Assembly (NCBI GenBank): GCA_002727675.1
Contig: PBXQ01000077.1
Span: forward strand, 1-46,291
From: Thermoplasmata archaeon
GTDB taxonomy: Archaea > Thermoplasmatota > Poseidoniia > Poseidoniales > Thalassarchaeaceae
DNA length: 46,291 nucleotides
Reading direction: 5' to 3'
In this document: in pieces, positions 9,042 to 21,487 of the stretch
How the letters are laid out: each line of letters starts with the position of its first letter
How positions within the stretch are numbered: the first letter of the stretch is position 1
The notes under the pieces: generated by a model
What the model saw: the letters and a program-made list of their open reading frames with translations, nothing else
Told to the model about the DNA's origin: nothing
Databases searched by the model: none
Made by a program: the position numbers and the translations under genes

Positions 9042-10278
9042 TTCATTAAGACGTATTTGGTCAGTAGCAACAAAGGAACTACTTGACTTTGTAAGAGATT
9101 GGAGGACCTTGATTGCGCTAGTTCTTATACCAATCCTAATCTTCCCCTTGTTCTTCATAGCCTTACCTATATTTCTACAAGGTGAAATGGCCGAATTAGA
9201 TCAATATGAATTAAATCTTGAAGTCCAAATTAATGATTCAGAAATACCAATAGAACTTATTGAACCGTTTAATACATCTAAGCTAAATTATACTATCGCA
9301 CCACTTGACTTACAATTAAACAACTTATCATCTGCAAACTCAGATGCCTTGCGTATTAGAGATGGAAATGGACAGCCACATGTTATATTAAGATTGGAAG
9401 AAACTGAATCTAATTCATCTGAATCCTGGAATTATGCAATTCTTTACGATTCTACTTCTGAATTATCAAATGAAGGAAGAAGTCGTGTCATGATAGTAAT
9501 GCAAAATTGGGAATCAGATATAATTAATCATACTTTATCCCAGTATAATCTAACTAGAGATGAAGCCTTAGACCCAATACATTGGGATGGAGATTCAGGT
9601 GAAGCAAATGTTGCCACATCAGCACAATCTGCTGGATTAGCCTTATCTATGTTCATCCCCATGATTGTTGCAATCTGGACCGCTTCTTCAGCCATACAAC
9701 CATCCATTGACTTGACTGCTGGAGAAAGGGAAAGAGGAACAATGGAAGCATTGCTATGCACTCCTGCTAATCGCGTTGAATTGTTATATGGGAAATGGTT
9801 GGCAGTAGGGGTTGTTGCAGCAACTAGTGTTATTTTCCAATTAGTAGGTTTGCTATTTGCTATAATTTTCATTTTACCATCAGACACTCTAGGAATGCCA
9901 AGTCTTTCATCCTGGTCAATCATAAGTTTACTACTTTCTGTGTTATTATTTGCTATATTCGTTGTTGCTATAGAATTGGCCTTAGCAGTACGTGCCCATT
10001 CAGTAAAAGAAGCAGGCACAGTTCTAGGACCTATTGTAATCGCTTTCATCGTACCTGCAATGTTTGCCCAATTTGTGAACCTAGAGGGAATCGAATGGTG
10101 GTGGTTTGTAGCACCTATTTTCAATGTATGTTTGGCAATGAGAGAAGCATTGCTTAACATTAATGATCTCTCACATATTTCACTTTGGCTATTTTCATCC
10201 CTTTTGTATGCATTCTTAGCCGTCACATGGGCCGCCAAACAATTCAAGAGAGAAGATTTAGTTGAAAGCATATCATGA
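9031..10278 (+). CDS. ABC transporter permease (ABC-2/NatB-like)
   Basis: Overlaps the ATPase stop; multiple TM segments and DLTAGERERGTMEALLCTPANRVELLYGKWLAV motif. Confidence 0.88.
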   Translation: MIPDSLRRIWSVATKELLDFVRDWRTLIALVLIPILIFPLFFIALPIFLQGEMAELDQYELNLEVQINDSEIPIELIEPFNTSKLNYTIAPLDLQLNNLSSANSDALRIRDGNGQPHVILRLEETESNSSESWNYAILYDSTSELSNEGRSRVMIVMQNWESDIINHTLSQYNLTRDEALDPIHWDGDSGEANVATSAQSAGLALSMFIPMIVAIWTASSAIQPSIDLTAGERERGTMEALLCTPANRVELLYGKWLAVGVVAATSVIFQLVGLLFAIIFILPSDTLGMPSLSSWSIISLLLSVLLFAIFVVAIELALAVRAHSVKEAGTVLGPIVIAFIVPAMFAQFVNLEGIEWWWFVAPIFNVCLAMREALLNINDLSHISLWLFSSLLYAFLAVTWAAKQFKREDLVESIS

Positions 10279-10334
10279 TATTACTATAGTAATACCCCAG
10301 TAATACTTATTAGTGAACCTTCATGCCCTAATTT

Positions 10335-10508
10335 ATGCCTAAAATTAGTTTGGACATGCCTAACGAACTACTCGAAGATTTACGATTACATGTTGGAGAT
10401 ACAAAAAAATTCGTTAGTGTAGCGGATGCCATAAGGACAGCTTGCAGGAAAATGCTAGATCAATTGGACGATATTGACAAACGACATGGTAGAATAGGTG
10501 GTGAATAA
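10335..10508 (+). CDS. 57-aa ribbon-helix-helix-like small protein
   Basis: MPKISLDMPNELLEDLRLHVGDTKKFVSVADAIRTACRKMLDQLDDIDKRHGRIGGE*; RHH-like beta strand plus two helices; overlaps the folE start; below the ORF-track cutoff. Confidence 0.75.
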   Translation: MPKISLDMPNELLEDLRLHVGDTKKFVSVADAIRTACRKMLDQLDDIDKRHGRIGGE

Positions 10509-11088
10509 TTTGATTACTAGAAAGGAAGCAGAAGATGCAATTGAGACCATAATTCGCTATATTGAAAATAATAATGGCGAACTAAGAGAGGGTGTCATGA
10601 AATCACCTTGTAGGGTTATTGATTCATATGATGAGATTTTTTCAGGATATTCAGAAGACCCAAATGAGGTATTAGATGCCACATTCAATGCAGAGGGTTA
10701 TGACGGAATTGTACTTCTTCGTGACATTGAATTTACTTCTACTTGTGAGCATCATTTACTACCATTCAGTGGCAGAGGTCATGTTGCATATATTCCGACC
10801 GATCGTATCGTTGGGATTAGTAAGTTAGCACGTATTCTTGAAATGCATGCTAGAAGATTACAAAATCAAGAACGAATTACTAAATCAGTTGCTGATGATT
10901 TGGAGAATAATTTATCGCCATTGGGTTGTGCAGTAATTCTTGAAGCAAGCCATGGTTGTATGCAATGCAGAGGGGTAAAAAAACAAAATTCAATTATGAC
11001 AACTAGTGCCATGAGGGGTGTGTTTTTTGATAAATCTGAAGCTCGTAGTGAACTAATGCAACTTATTCGTAGTAATCCTCTATCATAA
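10498..11088 (+). CDS. folE: GTP cyclohydrolase I
   Basis: FTSTCEHHLLPFSGRGHVAYIPTDRIVGISKLARILEMHARRLQNQERIT; LEASHGCMQCRGVKKQNS. Confidence 0.93.
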   Translation: MVNNLITRKEAEDAIETIIRYIENNNGELREGVMKSPCRVIDSYDEIFSGYSEDPNEVLDATFNAEGYDGIVLLRDIEFTSTCEHHLLPFSGRGHVAYIPTDRIVGISKLARILEMHARRLQNQERITKSVADDLENNLSPLGCAVILEASHGCMQCRGVKKQNSIMTTSAMRGVFFDKSEARSELMQLIRSNPLS

Positions 11089-11093
11089 TTAAG

Positions 11094-11804
11094 GTGATTT
11101 TCATGGACACTGAAACTCCTGAACTTGTAGCTTTACCATTAGTCCCTATTATTGATGAATCTATTATACCCGATAAATACCCCAATGATGATGATGACCC
11201 TCTAAATAATAAATTTCCAGTAGTTGAAATCTTTCATTCCGTTCAAGGAGAGGGGTACCATGTAGGAACCCCATCAATTTTCATCAGATTCGGAGGATGT
11301 AATCTAGCATGTGAATGGTGTGATACAGAATTCGATAAGTGGGAAAATCTAAAACTTAGACAAATTATTGATGTGTTACAACAATGGAATTGTAATCGTA
11401 TTGTTCTTACTGGCGGAGAACCTGCTCTTCAGGATTTGGCAACTATTTACAATATTTTACATCCAATGGGTTACAACATAGCCATCGAAACAAATGGTAC
11501 AATTGAAATCCCCGAAGGTGTTGTTGATTGGATATGTGTTTCACCTAAAAATCAGATATACCCTACAGTTAAAATCAGACAAAAATCCGGTGATGAATTA
11601 AAAGTTGTATATTGTGGACAGGACCTAGGTATGTATGATGAACTAAAAAGTGGTTTTGACCATCACTTCCTACAACCATGTTACATTGAAAACGAAACAG
11701 TCGAGGTAAACGGCTCCAACTTCAAGGCAGTCGAGAGTGTGGTAAAGGCAAACCCTGGTTGGAGGCTCAGTCTACAGACTCATAAATGGATGGGGGTGCT
11801 ATAA
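11094..11804 (+). CDS. queE: 7-carboxy-7-deazaguanine synthase (radical SAM)
   Basis: HSVQGEGYHVGTPSIFIRFGGCNLACEWCDTEF (CxxxCxxC), LTGGEPALQ, IETNGT. Confidence 0.9.
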   Translation: MIFMDTETPELVALPLVPIIDESIIPDKYPNDDDDPLNNKFPVVEIFHSVQGEGYHVGTPSIFIRFGGCNLACEWCDTEFDKWENLKLRQIIDVLQQWNCNRIVLTGGEPALQDLATIYNILHPMGYNIAIETNGTIEIPEGVVDWICVSPKNQIYPTVKIRQKSGDELKVVYCGQDLGMYDELKSGFDHHFLQPCYIENETVEVNGSNFKAVESVVKANPGWRLSLQTHKWMGVL

Positions 11805-12892
11805 TCCGTTCTGTAATGGCGTTCTCAGGTGGAATGGATAGCACCGGACTACTGTTGCGTCTACTGTCAGATGGACACACTGTTAGTTGTATATCCTACG
11901 ACTATGGACAGAAGCATAGAATAGAGATTGAAAGGGCAGAAAAAAACATCGCTTATCTTTCATCACATGGGATATCAGTTGAGCACAGAGTCGTTAATCT
12001 AAGTTCAGCTGTTGGACTATTACATTCTGCACTAACCACTGAAGATTATCAAGTACCTCAAGGACACTACGAAGAGGAACAGATGAAGGCCACAGTTGTA
12101 CCTAACAGAAACGCAATATTCACATCAATACTGTATGGATACGCACTTAGTATTTCAATTAGGGAGGATACTGACGTAGAGATCGCACTGGGAGTCCATT
12201 CAGGAGACCACACTATTTATCCGGATTGCAGACCAGAATTCTATGATTCAATAACAGAATCATTCGCATTGGGCAACTGGGGCTCAGAAAGAATTTCCAT
12301 GAATCTCCCATATATTGACCTCGATAAGGAGGCTATTCTAAGAGACTCACTTAAGTCATGCGAAAGTTTAGGATTAGACTTCGACACCGTATTCACAAAC
12401 ACTAACACTTCATACAACCCTGATTCAGAAGGCAGATCATCAGGTAATAGCGGTGCTGACGTCGAAAGGATACTAGCATTCCATGCAATTGGACGCAAAG
12501 ACCCTGTTCAATATGTTGATTCATGGAGTGAGGTTCTAAGAGGTGCATTAAAATCACAATTAAGGTTTCATGTTATGAAGGAAAACGGGACAGAGAGACC
12601 ATTCACAGGAGAATATGACAGCCACTATGAAGATGGTAAATATTACTGCGCTGGATGCGGTAGGAAACTATTCGTGTCTGATGACAAATTCGACTCTGGT
12701 TGTGGCTGGCCTGCATTTTCTCGAGAAGCAGATGAGGCACAGATTATCCAAATTAAGGACACATCCCATGGAATGAATAGAATAGAGGTACGATGTAGTG
12801 GGTGCGACTCACACTTAGGCCACCTTTTCCACGAGAGCAGAGGTCCTAGATACTGTATCAACTCAATTTGCTTGAATTTTGAGAGGGATTAA
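11786..12892 (+). CDS. queC: 7-cyano-7-deazaguanine synthase (QueC) fused to a C-terminal peptide-methionine (R)-S-oxide reductase (MsrB) domain
   Basis: QueC: AFSGGMDSTGLLL PP-loop, SYDYGQKH, VVPNRNAIF, YPDCRPEF. MsrB from about residue 258: CAGCG, KFDSGCGWPAFS, HGMNRIEVRCSGCDSHLGHLF, GPRYCINSICLNF. One continuous reading frame of 368 aa. Confidence 0.9.
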   Translation: MDGGAIIRSVMAFSGGMDSTGLLLRLLSDGHTVSCISYDYGQKHRIEIERAEKNIAYLSSHGISVEHRVVNLSSAVGLLHSALTTEDYQVPQGHYEEEQMKATVVPNRNAIFTSILYGYALSISIREDTDVEIALGVHSGDHTIYPDCRPEFYDSITESFALGNWGSERISMNLPYIDLDKEAILRDSLKSCESLGLDFDTVFTNTNTSYNPDSEGRSSGNSGADVERILAFHAIGRKDPVQYVDSWSEVLRGALKSQLRFHVMKENGTERPFTGEYDSHYEDGKYYCAGCGRKLFVSDDKFDSGCGWPAFSREADEAQIIQIKDTSHGMNRIEVRCSGCDSHLGHLFHESRGPRYCINSICLNFERD

Positions 12893-12893
12893 T

Positions 12894-13343
12894 ATGACTA
12901 CTAGAATTAGAAGATGGGTAGAAACCGATACCGGACACAGAGTCCCTAATCACAAGAGTAAGTGTAGGCACATACATGGCCACAGATACCGTTGGGAAGC
13001 AGAAATAGAGGGCGAGGTAGTTACTGAAAGAGGAGTGTCAGAAGAAGGAATGTTAATCGATTTTTCAGATATTTCAAGAATCCTAAAAGAATATATCCAC
13101 GATATTGTAGACCATTCATTCCTTGTTTATGAGGGTGATTTAGAAGCCATCGCTGCATTGGATGCAATGGGACCTGAACACAGAACAGTTGTACTGCCAT
13201 TTATCCCCACTGCTGAAAACCTTGCCAAGTGGGCATTTGAAAAAGTAGAACCTCACATTTCAACCTCATATGGTAACACTCTAAGATTAACTGCAATGCA
13301 TGTGCGTGAAACCCCAAAATCATGGGCCACTTGGAAAATATAA
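12894..13343 (+). CDS. queD: 6-carboxy-5,6,7,8-tetrahydropterin synthase (ORF track start 12879)
   Basis: DTGHRVPNHKSKCRHIHGHRYRWEAEIEG: Zn-binding His residues and catalytic Cys; MLIDFSDISRILKEYIHDIVDHSFL. Confidence 0.9.
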   Translation: MTTRIRRWVETDTGHRVPNHKSKCRHIHGHRYRWEAEIEGEVVTERGVSEEGMLIDFSDISRILKEYIHDIVDHSFLVYEGDLEAIAALDAMGPEHRTVVLPFIPTAENLAKWAFEKVEPHISTSYGNTLRLTAMHVRETPKSWATWKI

Positions 13344-14138
13344 TCACTCTTCTTCATTGTAAGTTTGCCTTAATGAATCTCTAGATTGCTTCATCACTCC
13401 AAGTATTCTATGAGCTTCATCGTTTAGTGGCATACCCCTCATTATGACTCTTTTTAACGTCTCAGATATACCCTTTCTTTTGTGCTCCTGAACATTTACT
13501 ACTTCAGAAATGTCATCACTAAATGCATGTATCATCCTCCTTAGTTCAGGATCTAATAATCTATTAGCATGGGTTGTTTTAGGCAAACCAGATTGTTTTC
13601 CTAACTCACTTACACATAATGCCTTATGCAATTCATAAAGTATCAATGAAACTGCATGGCTTAAGTTTAGAATCGGATATCCCTCCCAAGTTGGTATAGT
13701 CACTAGTATATCGCACAATTGTAATTCCTCTGTGAGAATACCAACCCCTTCCCTACCAAAAATCAATGCAACTTTTCCTGAAACATCAAGTAGGCGGATC
13801 CCTAATTCCTCTGGCATCACAAAATGACGGAATGAGACCTTCTCACCATATTCCCTTTTTCCAGAGGTCCCAATTACTAATGATATATCATGCATACATG
13901 AATCCCAATTAGTATAAATTTCTGAATTTAATAGTACATTTTTTGCATGCTTAGAACGTGCCAGTGCATCATCTTCAAATTCATAACCATTAGGAGCAAT
14001 GATTCTTAATTTATCAAATCCAAAGTTAAGCATGGCTCTCGCAACAGCCCCAACATTGCCCTGGATTTCAGGTTCTATTAATACAATAATGACCTCACAA
14101 TCACGCTCAGGTAACGGAATTGGGAGGTTTTTACCCAT
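13344..14138 (-). CDS. trmJ: SpoU/TrmH-superfamily RNA 2'-O-methyltransferase, TrmJ-like
   Basis: VIVLIEPEIQGNVGAVARAMLNFGFDKLRIIAP; GTSGKREYG; VALIFGREGVGILTEELQLCDILVTIP; YPILNLSHAVSLILYEL. Confidence 0.85.
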   Translation of the reverse strand: MGKNLPIPLPERDCEVIIVLIEPEIQGNVGAVARAMLNFGFDKLRIIAPNGYEFEDDALARSKHAKNVLLNSEIYTNWDSCMHDISLVIGTSGKREYGEKVSFRHFVMPEELGIRLLDVSGKVALIFGREGVGILTEELQLCDILVTIPTWEGYPILNLSHAVSLILYELHKALCVSELGKQSGLPKTTHANRLLDPELRRMIHAFSDDISEVVNVQEHKRKGISETLKRVIMRGMPLNDEAHRILGVMKQSRDSLRQTYNEEE

Positions 14139-14140
14139 TC

Positions 14141-14365
14141 TTATTCCTCATTAATAGGAGACCAACTTTCTAACATCTGCTTATCCACTTGCTGATAAAT
14201 GAATAAAATCCATCCACCTTGTATACGATCAGGCATTGGGATACTTCTCTTAGGAAAACCATTTACACCTAACCAAATGAAAAATTCACCAATTACTTCT
14301 TGATCAGGGTGTCGCACAAAAGGTGGTTCATGATCCCATACGAACTCTAAAGAATGCCCAGACAG
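14141..14365 (-). CDS. Conserved-looking ORF with no obvious ATG near its 5' end (possible CTG/GTG start or frameshift)
   Basis: Reverse-strand open frame [80 protein letters not shown], bounded upstream by TGA at 14384-14386; sits between rps17e and trmJ on the same strand. Confidence 0.5.
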   Translation of the reverse strand: MSGHSLEFVWDHEPPFVRHPDQEVIGEFFIWLGVNGFPKRSIPMPDRIQGGWILFIYQQVDKQMLESWSPINEE

Positions 14366-14376
14366 GCTCCCACGTC

Positions 14377-14589
14377 CTAATCTTCACGACGTTGCTTGTA
14401 ACGAGTAATGTAACCAGCTATCCAATTACGCATTCTCTTGTTTACTAACTTACCATCTTCTCCAACTAAATCAGTATACTCTTCTACTAACTTCTTATTG
14501 GTATCAAAATCATCGGTAAATTTATCAGGATATTCTTTGCATAGTGCAATCGCTCTTATTTTTATAAAAGATGGTCTAATATTACCCAT
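14377..14589 (-). CDS. rps17e: 30S ribosomal protein S17e
   Basis: [41 protein letters not shown]...[16 protein letters not shown]. Confidence 0.88.
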   Translation of the reverse strand: MGNIRPSFIKIRAIALCKEYPDKFTDDFDTNKKLVEEYTDLVGEDGKLVNKRMRNWIAGYITRYKQRRED

Positions 14590-14597
14590 AAAATCCC

Positions 14598-14888
14598 TCA
14601 GTATTTTGCCTCATCTAATTGAACTTCAATTCTGTCATCACCATCTTCGCGGTTAACTATGATATGAATTCTGCGAGGTGGCTTTTGTATCCCCCTTGCC
14701 CAAATAACCTCATTAACATCTTGGTCAATCCATATATTCTCCTCATCTTGGACTTTCATATGACGTGTTACGAACTTTTTTACTACTTCTACGGCCCTCT
14801 TTGCTCTTTTAGTACGCTGGCAAGCCCATGCAGCGCGTAATGGGACTGTATAGTGACGTGTACCATAGAATAATTTTGAATCTGCCAT
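14598..14888 (-). CDS. rpl31e: 50S ribosomal protein L31e
   Basis: [35 protein letters not shown]...[25 protein letters not shown]. Confidence 0.92.
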   Translation of the reverse strand: MADSKLFYGTRHYTVPLRAAWACQRTKRAKRAVEVVKKFVTRHMKVQDEENIWIDQDVNEVIWARGIQKPPRRIHIIVNREDGDDRIEVQLDEAKY

Positions 14889-14892
14889 AAAA

Positions 14893-15048
14893 TCACCTCT
14901 GCAACTTGCTCCTACGCCAATGATGACGGCGCGGGTGGCTAGTCATGTTCCTACCAGTCTTTTGCATAACCCAAACTGGTACCCTTCTATTGGTCTTAGT
15001 AACCTTATTCAATCGCTTCTTCTTTGGTGCTGGTTTATTTCGTGCCAT
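14893..15048 (-). CDS. rpl39e: 50S ribosomal protein L39e
   Basis: Reverse-strand [51 protein letters not shown]; below the ORF-track cutoff. Confidence 0.92.
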   Translation of the reverse strand: MARNKPAPKKKRLNKVTKTNRRVPVWVMQKTGRNMTSHPRRHHWRRSKLQR

Positions 15049-15057
15049 TTATTCACC

Positions 15058-15414
15058 TCACAATCTTCTAATTGTTGATTCCCTACGATTGGAATTCAAT
15101 CTTGCTAAAACCGCTTTGAGTGTTTGATCATCCACTGGAACATTAAGTCTACCTTCTTTATGTAAATTCACGAGGTGGCGTTTTACACCTAGAGCCACCT
15201 CTTCACGTGTTAATTCAACAGTAGCAAGTCTCTGACGAGCTTCGGGAGTCAAAATAGAGCGCATAGCCTCTGATAGCATATCTGCTTCTTGTGAAATCGC
15301 AGCTTGCTGCTCCTCAGATTGTAACTGAATCTCAGCTTGTTCTTGGATATTCTTTTGAATCTCGGCGCGACGGGCTGAACGTAATTTATCTAATTCAGAA
15401 TCATCTACGGACAT
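15058..15414 (-). CDS. PDCD5-family DNA-binding protein
   Basis: SELDKLRSARRAEIQKNIQ...LTPEARQRLATVELTREEVALGVKRHLVNLHKEGRLNVPVDDQTLKAVL; located between L39e and S19e. Confidence 0.9.
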   Translation of the reverse strand: MSVDDSELDKLRSARRAEIQKNIQEQAEIQLQSEEQQAAISQEADMLSEAMRSILTPEARQRLATVELTREEVALGVKRHLVNLHKEGRLNVPVDDQTLKAVLARLNSNRRESTIRRL

Positions 15415-15445
15415 TGTTTCTAACACCCCCCTCACTCCATTCAAA

Positions 15446-15916
15446 TCAATACTTTGCCAAACCAGGCGCTACCTCTAATGCTTGTGGAAGAACCTCATGT
15501 GCAACGCCATCAAGTAATTTTTGGCCCTCGGCTGTAAGCCCACGACCAAGTCTTACAGTACCAGTAACATTAGTCTTAACTTCTACTAAACCAGCTTCTT
15601 CTAATTGTTGCAAAACCGTACGAATAATATGCCTTGATCCTGCTTTGGCTCTATTAGGGCTACTACCACGATCTCTAGGTCCACCAAACATTTGTGACAA
15701 GTGGTTAACTCCAATAGGAGCATTCATGCCTACTTTACGGAGTACTGCTGCGGCTCGCATGTCCCACCAGTTCTCCTGAGTAGGTGGCCTTTCACGATGT
15801 ACGCCTGTTTTAACATGTAGAGCCCATTCTGGGCGAACAATCTTGCCATTAGCGGCTAACTTATCAGCCAATACAGGCAATAGAAAATTCGCTGGAACAT
15901 CATGGAATGTCGTCAT
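15446..15916 (-). CDS. rps19e: 30S ribosomal protein S19e
   Basis: MTTFHDVPANFLLPVLADKLAANGKIVRPEWALHVKTGVHRERPPTQENWWDMRAAAVLRKVGMNAPIGVNHLSQMFGG. Confidence 0.92.
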   Translation of the reverse strand: MTTFHDVPANFLLPVLADKLAANGKIVRPEWALHVKTGVHRERPPTQENWWDMRAAAVLRKVGMNAPIGVNHLSQMFGGPRDRGSSPNRAKAGSRHIIRTVLQQLEEAGLVEVKTNVTGTVRLGRGLTAEGQKLLDGVAHEVLPQALEVAPGLAKY

Positions 15917-15948
15917 ATATACACCAATGCGAGTCGCCGACCGACCAG

Positions 15949-15960
15949 CCGTATATAACG
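15949..15960 (-). promoter_or_regulatory. Candidate TATA box for the rps19e operon (GTTATATAC on the - strand)
   Basis: AT-rich TATA-like element about 35-40 bp upstream of the rps19e ATG (15916). Confidence 0.4.
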
Positions 15961-16050
15961 CAATCGTCCCCCCTACGGGGGGGGATATATTCAAAAAAAC
16001 TCAAATTCACCTACATCAAGTTGAAGCACATCACCGATTTCGGCGATAAC

Positions 16051-16860
16051 ATGGAGAAGGCAATTGCTCGTAATCCTAACCTTCTCCGCACCCTACTTGG
16101 ACTATCTGTAACGCTAATCATCGTACTAGGATATGCGATATATTCTGCATCTATTGAATCTGAATATTACCACTATAATACTCTAATGCATGAAAATGAA
16201 TTATCTTTAATTCAGGAAAATAATGACAATTATTCAACCCAATGGAGTGGTTCATCTAATGGTTCAATTTCATGGATTAATTTCACCATATCTGGGGCGC
16301 CTATAGATAGTACTCTAACAGTTACCAGTGGAGGGAACAAATGGTGGAGCCACCCCTCGTTGGGCGATCCCGAAGCTGTTAATTTCAACTGTATTGAGCC
16401 AAATCAGGATTTTCAAATGGTTAATCACTGCGAATATCGTTTTACTCATACCATCACTATTAATGAAACGGGGGGGGCAAAATTACATGGATTGATTTCA
16501 GATTCATTACCACTTTCAGGCCTTGGCACAATAAGGTCTGATAACATCACTACTGCTCAACAAAGCTCTGATGAAATCCTAAATCAATCTAACAAAACTA
16601 CTAGTTGGTTAATTAAATTAAATTCCAACACCCCTATAGATCAAAATTCATTATTCCTAAATACCACTTTTGTAACACACGAACTTATTGATGTAGAAAA
16701 GTTTCATTTGAATCCAGTAGTAGAATCTATTTGGTCACTAACTGCATTAATTACTTGCTTCTTTTTGGTATTATCCCTCCCCCTGGGTATTTATTATGCT
16801 AGTATCAAACGTGAACAACGAATAAATAAAATTAGGTTAAAAAACTATGAAGAAGAGTGA
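16051..16860 (+). CDS. Hypothetical membrane protein, N- and C-terminal TM anchors with an extracytoplasmic loop
   Basis: TM LLGLSVTLIIVLGYAIYSASI and SLTALITCFFLVLSLPLGIYYASI; NxS/T-rich loop. Confidence 0.7.
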   Translation: MEKAIARNPNLLRTLLGLSVTLIIVLGYAIYSASIESEYYHYNTLMHENELSLIQENNDNYSTQWSGSSNGSISWINFTISGAPIDSTLTVTSGGNKWWSHPSLGDPEAVNFNCIEPNQDFQMVNHCEYRFTHTITINETGGAKLHGLISDSLPLSGLGTIRSDNITTAQQSSDEILNQSNKTTSWLIKLNSNTPIDQNSLFLNTTFVTHELIDVEKFHLNPVVESIWSLTALITCFFLVLSLPLGIYYASIKREQRINKIRLKNYEEE

Positions 16861-16919
16861 TTTTTCACCTTTGATAAATTTAACCTAATACCGGCTACTT
16901 AAAATATTGAAAAGAATGC

Positions 16920-20972
<4,053 letters not shown>

Positions 20973-21479
20973 TTATTCTATTTCATCCCCATCTATTGGA
21001 TTAGAATCAATGCCATCAATTTTGTCTAATTCACCATTAGGGTCAATCCCTGGCCCCGTAGGCCAGGCATACTCGAACTTTGAATGTGAGAAAATTATGA
21101 AACCACGTTCTCCTAACTGCCTCAATGCCGCTTCAGTTCTTTCAGTTACAGGTGCTATTTGTTCCTCGAATGTTTCATCCATTAATGATACAATTGACTC
21201 AAAACTTCGTCTGCCGTCGCATAACTCCCACAACAAACTATTCATTTCGTCTAGTGGACGCCTTAGTTGACTAGGAGCCCGCAATATCTTAGCCAATATT
21301 TTTTCTAATCTTTTGAATGTTTTTTTGTGTACAAGAACTACAAATCTACCTGAAACCCCTGGTAAATTTAGATTATTCGTTGATTCACCTCTACGCCCCC
21401 ACCAAACCGGTGCCCTTACTGGGTATGAACCTGCAAGAGGAGACAAATATGACTCGTCACCTAATTCTATTGAAGACAT
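20973..21479 (-). CDS. PqqD-family (RRE-like winged helix) protein (ORF extends to 21533)
   Basis: PLDEMNSLLWELCDGRRSFESIVSLMDETFEEQIAPVTERTEAALRQLGERGFIIF matches the PqqD-type pattern. Confidence 0.7.
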   Translation of the reverse strand: MSSIELGDESYLSPLAGSYPVRAPVWWGRRGESTNNLNLPGVSGRFVVLVHKKTFKRLEKILAKILRAPSQLRRPLDEMNSLLWELCDGRRSFESIVSLMDETFEEQIAPVTERTEAALRQLGERGFIIFSHSKFEYAWPTGPGIDPNGELDKIDGIDSNPIDGDEIE

Positions 21480-21487
21480 ATGAGCAC

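Noticed and set aside
9528-10271. 247-aa minus-strand ORF
   Set aside because: Fully antisense to the well-supported ABC permease; no recognisable motif, composition typical of antisense shadow frames.
15907-16050. N-terminal extension of the 15907..16860 ORF
   Set aside because: Overlaps the rps19e 5' end and the candidate divergent promoter region; ATG 16051 is more plausible.
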